DNA of 64,000 nucleotides from Citrobacter rodentium NBRC 105723 = DSM 16636. Lineage in GTDB: Bacteria; Pseudomonadota; Gammaproteobacteria; Enterobacterales; Enterobacteriaceae. Each line of letters opens with the position of its first letter. Position 1 is the first letter of the stretch. Where the stretch lies: assembly GCF_021278985.1 (NCBI RefSeq), contig NZ_CP082833.1, forward strand, positions 2,232,001-2,296,000, written 5' to 3'. The position numbers were made by a program, and so were the translations under genes. Positions 37,434-46,552 of the stretch are shown piece by piece. The notes under the pieces are model-generated. The model worked only from the letters and a program-made list of their open reading frames with translations, ran no database searches and was not told the DNA's origin.

Positions 37434-38699
37434 ATGTTGTCGATTCCTTCACCTGTTAAGGCCTGGCGCGACATGCAGAGAAAAAAACGCGATAATGCGA
37501 TTAACATCATGCAGCTACGATTTTTCTGCCAGGTCGCCGTGCGGGGTAGCGTATCGCGTGCTGCCGATGATTTATTCCGCACTCAGTCAGCCATCACCCG
37601 GGCCATTCGCGATCTGGAAGCCACTCTTAACGTGCCTCTGTTTGAACGGCACTACAGCGGCATGGTGCCAACCGAATACGGCAAATGTATTTTGCCCCGC
37701 GCCAGACGGGCGATAGACGATCTACAGGCCGTACCGGCGCTCATGCAGAAGCTCAGGGCGCGCGCCAGCGCCACTGCCGCGCTGCCGGATGCGGGCTGGT
37801 TGTTTCATACCCGTCGGCTGGAGATTTTTATTCAGCTTTACCATGTGAACCATACGCAAACCGTCGCCACCCAGCTTGGCGTGACCCAGCCGGCGGTCAG
37901 CGCCGCGCTTAAAATCCTCGAAAAAGGGGCCGATACGGCGCTGTTTCGCCGTACGCCGGAAGGCGTTCGTCCGACGCCTGCGGCAGATGTGCTCTATCCC
38001 CACATCAGCCGGGCGCTGAACGAACTGGAAAACATCTGGAGCGATCTCGCCGCCCGTCGCGGCGTGCTGGAGGGGAGCGTACGCATCGGCGCGCTGCCGC
38101 TCAGCCGTACGCAACTGCTGCCCGGCGCGATCGCCGATTTTCTGGCGCGCCATCCGGGCATCACGATCATGACGAACGAAAGCCCGTATGAATCCCTGGT
38201 GTCGGACATGCGTGCGGGCAATATTGATTTTATTATTGGCGCATTGCGTCAGGATAAAGATCTGCCCGACCTGACAAGCGAAGCGCTGTTTGAAGAAGAT
38301 ATGTTAATTCTGGTGCGTAACGACCACCCGCTGCTGCGCGACCCGGATCCCAGAAGCAAACTGGCGCAGGCGCAGTGGGTGCTGCCCCGCTCCAATGCTC
38401 CGGCGCGCCGTCTGCTGAATAACGCCTTTGTCGCTTCAGGGCTGCCGTTACCACTGCCCTGTGTCGAAACCGGCGACGCGGCGATGGTGCGCGGTTTGCT
38501 GCACCATTCCGATATGCTGGCGGCGGTCTCCGCCAGCCAGATGCGCTTTGAAATAGACAATGGCCTGCTCACCGTTTTGCCGGTTCGCCTGCCCGATACC
38601 ACCCGCACTATCGGGCTGACGTTCCGTGAGGGGAGCCTGCCGTCACCGGCCACCCAGGCGCTGCTGGGCTTTATCCATCAACAGGTTGCGAAAGGCTAA
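37434..38699 (+). CDS. LysR-type regulator with two N-terminal HTH domains (GalR-like)
   Basis: 421 residues, about 110 longer than ordinary LysR proteins. Two LysR-type winged HTH domains are in tandem: QLRFFCQVAVRGSVSRAADD...TRAIRDLEATLNVPLFERH (about 26-85) and LEIFIQLYHVNHTQTVATQL...AALKILEKGADTALFRRTP (about 125-185), then one effector domain with VRIGALPLSRTQLLPGAIA. Start uncertain: ATGs at 37434, 37473 and 37509 all lack good ribosome sites; only the last trims it to the first HTH. It is divergent from galB and convergent, with a 4-bp overlap, with galA. Probable activator of both gallate operons. Confidence 0.85.
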   Translation: MLSIPSPVKAWRDMQRKKRDNAINIMQLRFFCQVAVRGSVSRAADDLFRTQSAITRAIRDLEATLNVPLFERHYSGMVPTEYGKCILPRARRAIDDLQAVPALMQKLRARASATAALPDAGWLFHTRRLEIFIQLYHVNHTQTVATQLGVTQPAVSAALKILEKGADTALFRRTPEGVRPTPAADVLYPHISRALNELENIWSDLAARRGVLEGSVRIGALPLSRTQLLPGAIADFLARHPGITIMTNESPYESLVSDMRAGNIDFIIGALRQDKDLPDLTSEALFEEDMLILVRNDHPLLRDPDPRSKLAQAQWVLPRSNAPARRLLNNAFVASGLPLPLPCVETGDAAMVRGLLHHSDMLAAVSASQMRFEIDNGLLTVLPVRLPDTTRTIGLTFREGSLPSPATQALLGFIHQQVAKG

Positions 38700-39958
38700 C
38701 GCGTACCCGCCACAGAATAGGTGACCTGCTGGTTACGCGTTTGCTGAAACTCCTCCAGCGTCTGTCCGCGCATCGCGGCATAGATATGCAGGTTCGACAC
38801 GCCGACCACCGCGCCCATTTTTTCGAGCAGGAAGAAGCTCGCACCGTAGTGGATCAGGCCACGCCAGTCGCGTTCGTTGAGTAACCGTTGCTCCTCTTCG
38901 CTCAGCCCGGCCTCGTCGTACAGCGCCTGCGGCGAGCTCAGGAAGCGTTCACGCCAGGAAGGCTGCGTCAGCTTATGCAGAAAACTGTTCAACCGCAGGC
39001 CGTTCAGGCTACGTTCATGGGTAAAGGGGTAGGTTCCCGGCAGCTTTTCGACCCCGTCCAGCTGTTGCGCCATATGCTGGCGATGGCGACTCAGGGTATC
39101 CACCGGCGGGATTCGGGCGTTATTCTCCAGAATCAGCGTGGCGATGCCGGTCATCGAAGGCAGGTAGTAATCGCGCCAGGTTTCGCTCACATTAGCCGAA
39201 AGCGCGCCGCGCATCACCAGCCACATGATAATTTCAGCTCCCTCCATGCCACCCAGCGTCGCATATTCGCTGATGGTCATTTCCGTGAGTTTTTGCGGAT
39301 CGTTAACCAGCATGTCAATAAACTGCGCGTCCCAGTCGGTGTTGTTAAACCCGCACCGCTCCCCGTGAACCTGATGCGACAGGCCGCCTGTCGCCACAAT
39401 CGCCACGCCAATATCTTCAGGATAACTTTCAATCGCACGGCGCAGCGCCTGACCAAGCTTGTAGCAACGCTTTGCGCTGGGGATCGGGAACTGAAGTACG
39501 CCAATCTGCAATGGGATCACCCGCGTCGGCCAGCCCGCCTCCTGCTGCCAGGGCAGAAGCGCCGACAGCGGGGAGAACAGGCCGTGGTCGAGTTTTTTAT
39601 TCATAAAGAACGACATATCAAATTCGTCGGCCATCAGGCTGGCGCCGATATGGCGCGAGAGCGCTGCGTCGCCCTTTACCGGCGGCAGATCGCGCGGACC
39701 GCCGCCCTCGTCCGCCACGTCGTACTCATTGTCGATCCCGAGGGTAAACGCCGAATAGTGGTCAAAGAAGAAGGCGGTCACGTGATCGTTAAAGATATAG
39801 ACCAGCGCATCCGGCTTTTTCTCATCCAGCCAGCGCCGGAGCGGCTCAAAGCTCTGAAAGATGGGCGACCACGCCGGATCCTGTTGTTTATGATGATCGA
39901 CGGCGAAGCCAATGGTTGGCGTGTGTGAGACGGCGATGCCGCCAAGAATTCGGGCCAT
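38696..39958 (-). CDS. galA: Gallate dioxygenase
   Basis: 420 residues, exactly the length of Pseudomonas putida GalA. An N-terminal LigB-like catalytic domain has the iron ligands His12 (GIAVSHTPTIGF) and His59 (YIFNDHVTAFF) with the acid from GGMEGAEIIMW, and general-base region GGLSHQVHGERCG. A C-terminal LigA-like domain (about 285-410) has HYGASFFLLEKMGAVVGVSN. This fusion separates gallate dioxygenase from two-subunit protocatechuate 4,5-dioxygenase. It opens the gallate ring without prior decarboxylation. 13 bases downstream of the transporter gene. Confidence 0.9.
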   Translation of the reverse strand: MARILGGIAVSHTPTIGFAVDHHKQQDPAWSPIFQSFEPLRRWLDEKKPDALVYIFNDHVTAFFFDHYSAFTLGIDNEYDVADEGGGPRDLPPVKGDAALSRHIGASLMADEFDMSFFMNKKLDHGLFSPLSALLPWQQEAGWPTRVIPLQIGVLQFPIPSAKRCYKLGQALRRAIESYPEDIGVAIVATGGLSHQVHGERCGFNNTDWDAQFIDMLVNDPQKLTEMTISEYATLGGMEGAEIIMWLVMRGALSANVSETWRDYYLPSMTGIATLILENNARIPPVDTLSRHRQHMAQQLDGVEKLPGTYPFTHERSLNGLRLNSFLHKLTQPSWRERFLSSPQALYDEAGLSEEEQRLLNERDWRGLIHYGASFFLLEKMGAVVGVSNLHIYAAMRGQTLEEFQQTRNQQVTYSVAGTR

Positions 39959-39971
39959 AGGTTAACTCCAG

Positions 39972-41342
39972 TTATCGGTTATGCAAGGTTTGCGACAGTG
40001 CGCTCAACTCTGCCTCTGTTGCACGAGGCTCTGTTCGGTTCATCCGGTGCAGCAGGATCGCGAAGCCCGCCAGACACGCCGGCAGCGCGAGCACCAGAAA
40101 AATGGACGAATGCCCAGGGACGGCCAGCATAATGACGCCGCCGAGCGTGGAGCTCAGAATCGCCCCCGTACGTCCGATGCCGTGCATCCAGCTTACGCCC
40201 GTGGCGCGGATTTCCGTCTGATAATAGGCGGGAGAATAGGCCTGCAGTCCGTTCTGCGCGCCGTTAATGCACATGCCGCTGATAAAGATCAGTACCGCCA
40301 GCGTCAGAGAGCCAAAATCCATCAGCCCCTGTGAAAGCAGGCACAGGCAGCCGAGAAAATAGGTGAAGGCAATCACTTTTTTCGCCGCGGTGCGATCCAT
40401 CAGGTAGCCGACAATAATGCCGCCCAGCGGTCCGCCGAGCTGGAACAGGCCGGTAATAATTGCCGCCTGCTGCAAAGAGAGCCCCCCTGAACGCAGAATA
40501 GTCGGCAGCCAGCCGTTCAGCAGGTAAATGACAAACAGCCCCATAAAGTAGGTCAACCACAGCGCTAACGTCCCCCGGGCGTAACCGTGACGGAACAGCT
40601 GTATGACCCGGTTGCGACGGGAAATCTGCGGAGAGTTGAGCCTGAAGAGGGTATTTTCACCGAAGCTACCGCCCAGGCGGTTCAGCACGCGAGCAATCTT
40701 CGCCGCAGGCACCCGGCGGGCCACCATGCTCATCGCTGACTCCGGCAATAGCGCGATCATCACCGGCAGAAGCACCAACGGCAGTACCCCTCCGAAGATC
40801 AGCGCCGAATGCCAGCTGTAATGTGACAGCAGACCGGCGGCGATAAAGCCGCCCAGACCTGAGCCGACATTAAATCCGCTATACATCAGGGTGATCATTA
40901 ATCCTTTGCGACGTTCTGGCATGTATTCCGCGACCAGCGTCACGCAGTTTGGCATGACCGCCCCCAGCCCAAGCCCGGTTAAAAAACGCATCAGCGCCAT
41001 CTGTAACGGGCTTTGCGCCACCGCTGCCGCCAGGCTGAACAGGGCGAAAAAGGCCACCGACCAGAGCAGGATCCGCTTGCGCCCATAGCGATCGGACAGC
41101 GGCCCCGCCACCAGCGCCCCGACGGCAACGCCAAACATCGCAGCGCCAAGGATCGGCCCCAGTTCGGCGCGGCTAATGCCCCAGTCCTCAATCAGCGCGG
41201 GGGCGATAAAGCCCATCACCGCTGCGTCATAACCATCAAGCATGATGATAAGAAAGCAGAGCAGCAGAACATGCCACTGAAAACGTGATATCGGTCGGGC
41301 ATCGATCCACGCCTTTACATCAACGACGTTTGTTTGATTCAT
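39972..41342 (-). CDS. galT: MFS aromatic acid:H+ symporter, probable gallate transporter
   Basis: 456 residues with twelve predicted membrane segments. AAHS-family signatures: LDGYDAAVMGFIAPALIEDW in TM1 with the substrate Asp, and GPLSDRYGRKRILL between TM2 and TM3; GYLMDRTAAKKVIA is the second-half copy. First gene of the galT-galA pair. The outer-membrane porin GalP of Pseudomonas has no counterpart here; enteric porins could serve. Substrate assigned by the adjacent gallate dioxygenase. Confidence 0.85.
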   Translation of the reverse strand: MNQTNVVDVKAWIDARPISRFQWHVLLLCFLIIMLDGYDAAVMGFIAPALIEDWGISRAELGPILGAAMFGVAVGALVAGPLSDRYGRKRILLWSVAFFALFSLAAAVAQSPLQMALMRFLTGLGLGAVMPNCVTLVAEYMPERRKGLMITLMYSGFNVGSGLGGFIAAGLLSHYSWHSALIFGGVLPLVLLPVMIALLPESAMSMVARRVPAAKIARVLNRLGGSFGENTLFRLNSPQISRRNRVIQLFRHGYARGTLALWLTYFMGLFVIYLLNGWLPTILRSGGLSLQQAAIITGLFQLGGPLGGIIVGYLMDRTAAKKVIAFTYFLGCLCLLSQGLMDFGSLTLAVLIFISGMCINGAQNGLQAYSPAYYQTEIRATGVSWMHGIGRTGAILSSTLGGVIMLAVPGHSSIFLVLALPACLAGFAILLHRMNRTEPRATEAELSALSQTLHNR

Positions 41343-41667
41343 AGGGTCACTTCCTTAAGCAGGCGGTACGAATGTTCTGGTTAGTGTTATGTCATGAACG
41401 TTCGCCACCAACTTAAGGCAGACCGAAGGCCGAGTCTGGTTCGAAAAACCCGCGTTAGATATGAGTTCTGTTTATAATGTGATGAACGTTACGAAAAGAC
41501 GGGGGGCTCTATTGATGGGGTATGGCGACATTGCAGGCTGGTTTTATCCGGCGTGGCCCCTGAAAATATTCAGATTCTCTGAAAGAGAGAGCATGGCGAC
41601 ATGGCCCCTGCCTCCTTTTAAACAAGCGATGCAGAGCCCCGCATCGCTTATTGAAGACAGGATTCCC
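41343..41667. other. Intergenic region between the gallate and PTS operons
   Basis: It holds the promoter region of the leftward galT (AGGAAGTGACCCT gives its ribosome site) and the terminator of the PTS operon at 41624-41649. A GCATGGCGACATGGCCCC / GTGGCCCCTGAAAATATTC duplication is seen at 41550-41610. The plus-strand frame 41461-41709 overlaps the HPr gene and is not coding. Confidence 0.4.
41624..41649 (-). terminator. Terminator downstream of the PTS operon
   Basis: Perfect nine-base stem AAGCGATGC / GCATCGCTT around an eight-base loop, 19 bp beyond the HPr stop. On the minus strand it is followed by GTTTAAAAGG, a weak T tract. Confidence 0.6.
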
Positions 41668-41937
41668 CTAAACGGACTCACCGAAACCATCAGCAAAAGC
41701 GGTTTTTAATTCATTCATAAAGGCCAGTTCGTCCTGACCATCACAAATTAAATCGATCATCGTATTTCCTTTTACCCCGGCCCCCAGAATACTCATCATG
41801 CCCTTGATGGGAATTTCTATATCATTATTAACCAGCGTTAAGGATGACTCATATTTTTTGATAATCTTCGCCAGCACCGCGGCAGGTCGCGCATGTAGCC
41901 CGGTGCGATTCACCACGCGTACTTTTTGTCTGATCAT
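41668..41937 (-). CDS. HPr-like phosphocarrier of the PTS operon
   Basis: 89 residues. RTGLHARPAAVLAKI places the phosphorylated His at residue 15, as in HPr and the FPr domains. The regulatory-Ser loop reads IPIKGMMSILGAGVKG. AGGAGG precedes the ATG. As last gene of the operon it supplies a dedicated phosphoryl carrier between enzyme I and the operon's IIA, unusual for galactitol-type systems that normally use general HPr. Nine bases after the aldolase gene. Confidence 0.88.
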   Translation of the reverse strand: MIRQKVRVVNRTGLHARPAAVLAKIIKKYESSLTLVNNDIEIPIKGMMSILGAGVKGNTMIDLICDGQDELAFMNELKTAFADGFGESV

Positions 41938-41946
41938 ATCTCCTCC

Positions 41947-42807
41947 TCAGGATGCTTTACGCAATGCCGGGTGTGATTTATTCATCATCGCTATTTTAGA
42001 ATACACATCCTCTTCAACGGCTCGTTTGGCATTCGCCATTACGTGTGCCAGATTCGCCTCGTTATTATTATTTACCCAGGCTTTACCAACGGTAGTGATA
42101 AAGGCCTTGCGCAGGTCGCTGGCGATATTCACTTTGATCACCTTATAATGAACAAAGCTGCGCAGCGTATCCGCATCAATTCCTGAGCCGCCGTGAATAA
42201 CCAGAGGGACAGGAGTGACAGCAGCGATACGCTGGAGTAACGGGATATCAATCCGTGGAATATCCTCCAGCCCGTGCACGTTGCCAATGGAGACGGCCAG
42301 CATGTCGCAGCCTGTTTCCTCGACAAAGCGGCGGACTTTTTCCGGTTCAGTTTTACAGTCTGCTTCACTGACGTGATCATCTTCTTTACCCAGAATAGCC
42401 CCCAGCTCTGCTTCAACAGGCACACCGAATGATTTGCAGAAATCCACCGCCTCCCGGGTAAAGGCAATATTGTCTTCGAACGATAAAGCTGCGCCATCAA
42501 TCATTACCGAAGTAAAACCCGCCCTGACCGCCTGCTTCACATCTTCCAGCGTTTTTCCGTGATCCAGATGCAGACTGACCGGAACATCCATTTTATCGGT
42601 ATGGCGCTTAACAATTTCATAAATATAATCGTAACCAGAAAGCCGGGCGTTGGTTGGCGCTATCTGAATAAAATTAGGCAATCCCGAACGCTCTATGGCG
42701 TTCAGAATGGAGATAGTTGTCTCGAGATTTGTCGTGTTGAATGCGCCAGCAAGGACTCGTTTTTCCTGAATACAATCGAGCAGGATCCTACCATTGACTA
42801 AAGGCAT
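41947..42807 (-). CDS. Class II ketose-bisphosphate aldolase (GatY/KbaY/FbaA family)
   Basis: 286 residues. Zinc and substrate motifs are intact: SLHLDHGKTLEDVKQA (zinc His), AELGAILGKEDDHVSE, GNVHGLE and VIHGGSGIDADTL, and VNIASDLRKAF near the end. Length and motifs match the 284-286-residue tagatose-bisphosphate aldolase group. It cleaves a ketose 1,6-bisphosphate to DHAP and an aldehyde phosphate. In the operon it would act after PTS uptake and the second phosphorylation by the kinase. No partner GatZ/KbaZ subunit is present. Confidence 0.88.
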   Translation of the reverse strand: MPLVNGRILLDCIQEKRVLAGAFNTTNLETTISILNAIERSGLPNFIQIAPTNARLSGYDYIYEIVKRHTDKMDVPVSLHLDHGKTLEDVKQAVRAGFTSVMIDGAALSFEDNIAFTREAVDFCKSFGVPVEAELGAILGKEDDHVSEADCKTEPEKVRRFVEETGCDMLAVSIGNVHGLEDIPRIDIPLLQRIAAVTPVPLVIHGGSGIDADTLRSFVHYKVIKVNIASDLRKAFITTVGKAWVNNNNEANLAHVMANAKRAVEEDVYSKIAMMNKSHPALRKAS

Positions 42808-42871
42808 ATTAACTCCAGATATTTTTACGGATAAGGATAAATAAATTTATTTAACGCTCTGGTTGTCGCAA

Positions 42872-44356
42872 TTATTCGTCAGTAATGACGCCCTCCTGAA
42901 ACAATTTAAAGCGATAAAATGCCAGCCATTGCTGCTGATACGCTTTTAATTTTGCTGAACGCAGCGCGTCAGGGGTATACCGTTCAGCGACCGGAACCGC
43001 TGGCGGAATCACCTCCGGACAGGCAATTAACAGTGCGCCAACGGAGACGGTTTCCTCAAACGCCACGGCTTCGACCGGACATTGAAGAATGTCAGCCTTT
43101 AATTGCATCCAGTAGGGATTTTTCACCGCAGGACCAATGACTTTTATTGTCCTGCCAGCCGGTATATTAAAACTTTCGTAGCAGTGGGCGAATTCCATGA
43201 CCAGGCCAATGAATACGCTCTCAACAAGTGCCTCAGCAGAGAGCGAATCTGTCAGACCAAACATCAGGCCGCGAGTAAGCCGGTTTTTATTTGGCGAACC
43301 GGAGCCACGTAGATGAGGGATAAACACCGGCACATGATCGGCGGACCAGCAGGGCCGGAGATACCGTTCCCTTGCCCTTTCCAGCGCGGTACTGATTTCC
43401 TCAACGGTTAAACGAAACGTTTTCTGTAACCATTCAAGCGCATAGCCCCCGACAGGCAATGAGGCGAAAAGGGTGTAAAATTCGCCATCGGAATAACACC
43501 CGTTCGCCAGCTTATCCCGCCGGGCCTGCGCGCTGAGGGTTGGCTGTGTATTCAGCAGCAGAATACCTTCGGTCGTCCCGGTAGAGTTCAGCACTTCGCC
43601 CGGCTGCATCTGCAGTGCGCGGGCCCCCACCATATGATCGTGACCTGCCAGAGTGATTTTTACCTCATTAGAGAGCCCCAGCTCATTTCTGAGGGCTGGC
43701 GTCATCCAACCGGCTACCTCTCCCGGCGTTATCAACGGCGCCAGAACATGGAACGGCACGCCGAGGATCTCCGCCGCTTTACGTGACCAGCTCCGACGAG
43801 TCACATCCAGGCACAATGTTCTGCTGGCAAGGGACAGCTCCGTCTTTTTCTCGCCCGTCATCCGCCACAACAGAACTTCCGGCGCATGCAGCCAGCAGAT
43901 GTCTTTCCGCTCATGCAGTGAATAATTATCGAGCAGCCAGCGCATTTTAAACGCCGAGTAATTACTGTGCGGAGGCAGCCCGGTGATAGCGTAAAGTTCT
44001 TCAACGTCTGACTCGCTTAACGACGCAAGCCAGGATTCACCGCGCCTGTCATACCAGGCCAGCATGGGGGTGAGGATGGTTCCTTTTTCATCCACGAAGA
44101 CACCGGATTCACCAAAACTCGCCATACTGATATCCGTCACCGGGAACGGTGAACTGGAAACCAGCTCAGCCATTACCCGTCGCAATGCCTGCCACAGCGC
44201 TTCGATATCGAAATCGACCTCTCCGTTGCCTGATTCCCTTTTAGGCGTCGGAAACTTACGGGCTTCCAGAACTGACGCGTCATGACATGAACAGCAGCTG
44301 ACTTTGCAGTTGGTGGTGCCAATATCAATGACAAGCGCTGCGCGGTAGTCAGGCAT
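42872..44356 (-). CDS. FGGY-family carbohydrate kinase
   Basis: 494 residues. N-terminal phosphate loop LVIDIGTTNCKVSC; the sugar-binding Asp of the family is in LTLAGHDHMVGARAL; LNSTGTTEGILLL and HLRGSGSPNKNRLTRGLMFGLT are typical FGGY signatures of xylulo/gluconokinase relatives. Its start overlaps the IIC stop by 8 bases. A kinase and a PTS in the same operon would give a bisphosphate, which fits the downstream aldolase. The exact sugar cannot be read from the sequence. Confidence 0.88.
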   Translation of the reverse strand: MPDYRAALVIDIGTTNCKVSCCSCHDASVLEARKFPTPKRESGNGEVDFDIEALWQALRRVMAELVSSSPFPVTDISMASFGESGVFVDEKGTILTPMLAWYDRRGESWLASLSESDVEELYAITGLPPHSNYSAFKMRWLLDNYSLHERKDICWLHAPEVLLWRMTGEKKTELSLASRTLCLDVTRRSWSRKAAEILGVPFHVLAPLITPGEVAGWMTPALRNELGLSNEVKITLAGHDHMVGARALQMQPGEVLNSTGTTEGILLLNTQPTLSAQARRDKLANGCYSDGEFYTLFASLPVGGYALEWLQKTFRLTVEEISTALERARERYLRPCWSADHVPVFIPHLRGSGSPNKNRLTRGLMFGLTDSLSAEALVESVFIGLVMEFAHCYESFNIPAGRTIKVIGPAVKNPYWMQLKADILQCPVEAVAFEETVSVGALLIACPEVIPPAVPVAERYTPDALRSAKLKAYQQQWLAFYRFKLFQEGVITDE

Positions 44357-45707
44357 AAACCGCTCCTTTTGTCAGACGGAAGACGCCGTATAAGGCCAGA
44401 GCAACCACCGGAATAAGGCCAAGCGCAATCACATTGCCGTTGAAAATCTCAAGCAGCCAGTAACGGAAAGGATTCCCGCCATCAAGAAAGCTTGACACTT
44501 GTCCGCTGGAACCTTCTGCCATTTTGAAATTAACGTCTTTCGCCATCCCGGTAATAAATGGCGCAATTTTTGTCGCAATCCACAGATCGGCGATGATGAC
44601 CGGAATTGCCGTAATCACTGCCCGGAAAATATTGCCGCGACAGGCCAGAACAATCATCGACGCCATAACCGCCAGATTCGCAAGGTCCCCCAGCGGAAGG
44701 ACTTTATTGCCCGGCAGTAAAAACGCAATAAAGACAGAGATGGGCGTCAGGATCAGCGCGGTGGAAATAATTGCCGGGTTACCGACCGCCACTGCGATAT
44801 CCAGCCCGATATAAAGGTCGTCGCGCCCCGGATATTTGGCATTCAGGTATTTCTTGATAGCCTCAGAGAGTGGCAGCAAGCCTTCCATCAGAATGCGCAC
44901 CATGCGGGGAAGAATGAACATAACGCCACCGATGCTGATCCCGAGAAGCAGAATATGCTTAACGTCATAACCGGCAATGATCCCCAGCAGAACGCCGAGA
45001 ATAGTCCCGACCATCATCGGCTCTCCAAAGATCCCCAGCTTTTTCTGCACGCTTTCAGGATCAATATGAATGCGATTGAGTCCGGGGAGCTTGTCGATGA
45101 TTTTGTCGAACAGCAGTCCTATCGGAAAGAAGACGACGGCTGACAGAGTCGGAAGTGAAATCCCTTCCAGTCCAAAGTGCTTAGCCACTAATGGCGCGGA
45201 CCAGTCCGCCAGCTTGAGAACCACGATCGCGGCAAGAGCGGCGGCGGAAAGTCCCAGAACAAAACTGCCGGTGCTGTAGTACACCAGCGTCCCCGCCAGC
45301 GCAAAGTGCCAGTAGTTCCACATGTCCACATCCACGGTTCGGGTTCTGTTCAGTGCCAGCATGGCGATATTAATCAGCATCGTCAGCGGGATGACAAAAG
45401 GAGCGACCGGTGATCCCCAGGTAATCGCAGCCAGCGGCGGCCAGCCCAAATCGACAACGGGCAGGCTGATGCCGGTACGCTCAACCATTGCCTGCGCAGC
45501 CGGGCCTACGTTGCTGGTAAGAATATCAAAAATGGCATAGATCCCAACGAAGCCAATACCGACGATTAACGACGAACGAAGGGCTTTCGCCGGTTTGACT
45601 TTAAAGAATAATGCCAGGAAAAACAGCACCAGCGGTAATAAAACCGTGGGGCCAAATCCCAGTATATATTGCACAACGGTATACAGGGTATGTGCTATTT
45701 CATTCAT
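44349..45707 (-). CDS. PTS permease IIC, galactitol family
   Basis: 452 residues, the length of GatC, with about ten hydrophobic segments beginning VQYILGFGPTVLLPLVLFFL. GatC-type motifs: VFFPIGLLFDKIIDKLPGLN, MMVGTILGVLLGIIAGYD and YPGRDDLYIGLDIAVAVGNPA, the last including the conserved GNP that binds sugar. It is the transmembrane channel of the system, working with IIB and IIA encoded just upstream. A 77-bp gap separates it from IIB. Substrate probably an alditol or rare ketose; not determined. Confidence 0.88.
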   Translation of the reverse strand: MNEIAHTLYTVVQYILGFGPTVLLPLVLFFLALFFKVKPAKALRSSLIVGIGFVGIYAIFDILTSNVGPAAQAMVERTGISLPVVDLGWPPLAAITWGSPVAPFVIPLTMLINIAMLALNRTRTVDVDMWNYWHFALAGTLVYYSTGSFVLGLSAAALAAIVVLKLADWSAPLVAKHFGLEGISLPTLSAVVFFPIGLLFDKIIDKLPGLNRIHIDPESVQKKLGIFGEPMMVGTILGVLLGIIAGYDVKHILLLGISIGGVMFILPRMVRILMEGLLPLSEAIKKYLNAKYPGRDDLYIGLDIAVAVGNPAIISTALILTPISVFIAFLLPGNKVLPLGDLANLAVMASMIVLACRGNIFRAVITAIPVIIADLWIATKIAPFITGMAKDVNFKMAEGSSGQVSSFLDGGNPFRYWLLEIFNGNVIALGLIPVVALALYGVFRLTKGAVYA

Positions 45708-45784
45708 CTCAGACCTCTTATTTCAGATGCAACCAGACCTCGCGTTAGCGCCTGGATAATTTATCTGCGTTTTTATTTATAGAA

Positions 45785-46072
45785 TCAGGCTTGACTTTTG
45801 AGAATAGAAACTATTTTTTCCAGCACCTTATCTTCGCCTACGCCCGTAATTATCGGCAGACCATTAATCACCGGAATATCCAGTTGATAAGGCACTTTAG
45901 TGGTCGAAACAATCAGGCTTGCACCATCGGTATTATTCGGCAACGAAGCCACATTGGTCTGAGCATAATTAACGTTCAGGCCATTCTCCTTGCAATATTC
46001 CATCACTTTTTCTGTCACTGCTGTGGAGGTTGCAATGCCCGTAGCACAGACAAACAGTATCATTTGACTCAT
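45785..46072 (-). CDS. PTS IIB component, galactitol family
   Basis: 95 residues with the P-loop-like phosphocysteine motif ILFVCATGIATST, Cys9 being the phosphorylated residue. A GatB-type fold (ASLIVSTTKVPYQLDIPVING). It passes phosphate from IIA to the sugar on IIC. ATGA overlap with the IIA gene indicates coupled translation. A short GatB relative; intact. Confidence 0.88.
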   Translation of the reverse strand: MSQMILFVCATGIATSTAVTEKVMEYCKENGLNVNYAQTNVASLPNNTDGASLIVSTTKVPYQLDIPVINGLPIITGVGEDKVLEKIVSILKSQA

Positions 46073-46542
46073 AACTCACCTCTTTCAGATATACGTGTGA
46101 AAATCGACTGATAAATTTCATCATCATTCATAACCAGCAGTTGCTGCATAAAGTCCTGGTCCTGGATAACATCCATAATCCAGCCCAGAACGTTGAGCTG
46201 CTTGTTGCTTTCTCCTAAAGCAAGCATGAACACCACCCTGACAGGAACGGGGTCGGGTTCCCCGCCCATCTCCTCAAAGTTAACGGGCTCAGCCAGTATT
46301 CCAACGCTAATGGCATTCTGCCGGACATGCTTATGATCGGTATGTGGAATCGCAACGCCAACGGGTTCCACCGGCAGGCCTGTCGGGAAATTCTGTTCCC
46401 GCGCAATCACATGATCGGCAAAATCAGATACCACCATCCCATCGTTAATTAGCGGACTGGCAAGCGCCCTGATAATGTCATTCTGGCTGACCTCTTCAGG
46501 AAGGTGTCGGACATAATGACGACGAAAATGAATATCCTGCAC
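46069..46542 (-). CDS. PTS IIA component (fructose/galactitol type)
   Basis: 157 residues from a GTG at 46542, selected because AAGGAGG lies 5 bases before it; the frame extends upstream only through the GntR-gene end. PVGVAIPHTDHKHVRQNAI holds the phosphorylated His in the PTS_EIIA_2 consensus (hPHxD/E). It takes phosphate from HPr and gives it to IIB. Located 10 bases after the regulator gene, which is therefore the operon's first cistron. Confidence 0.85.
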   Translation of the reverse strand: MQDIHFRRHYVRHLPEEVSQNDIIRALASPLINDGMVVSDFADHVIAREQNFPTGLPVEPVGVAIPHTDHKHVRQNAISVGILAEPVNFEEMGGEPDPVPVRVVFMLALGESNKQLNVLGWIMDVIQDQDFMQQLLVMNDDEIYQSIFTRISERGEL

Positions 46543-46552
46543 AATAACCTCC

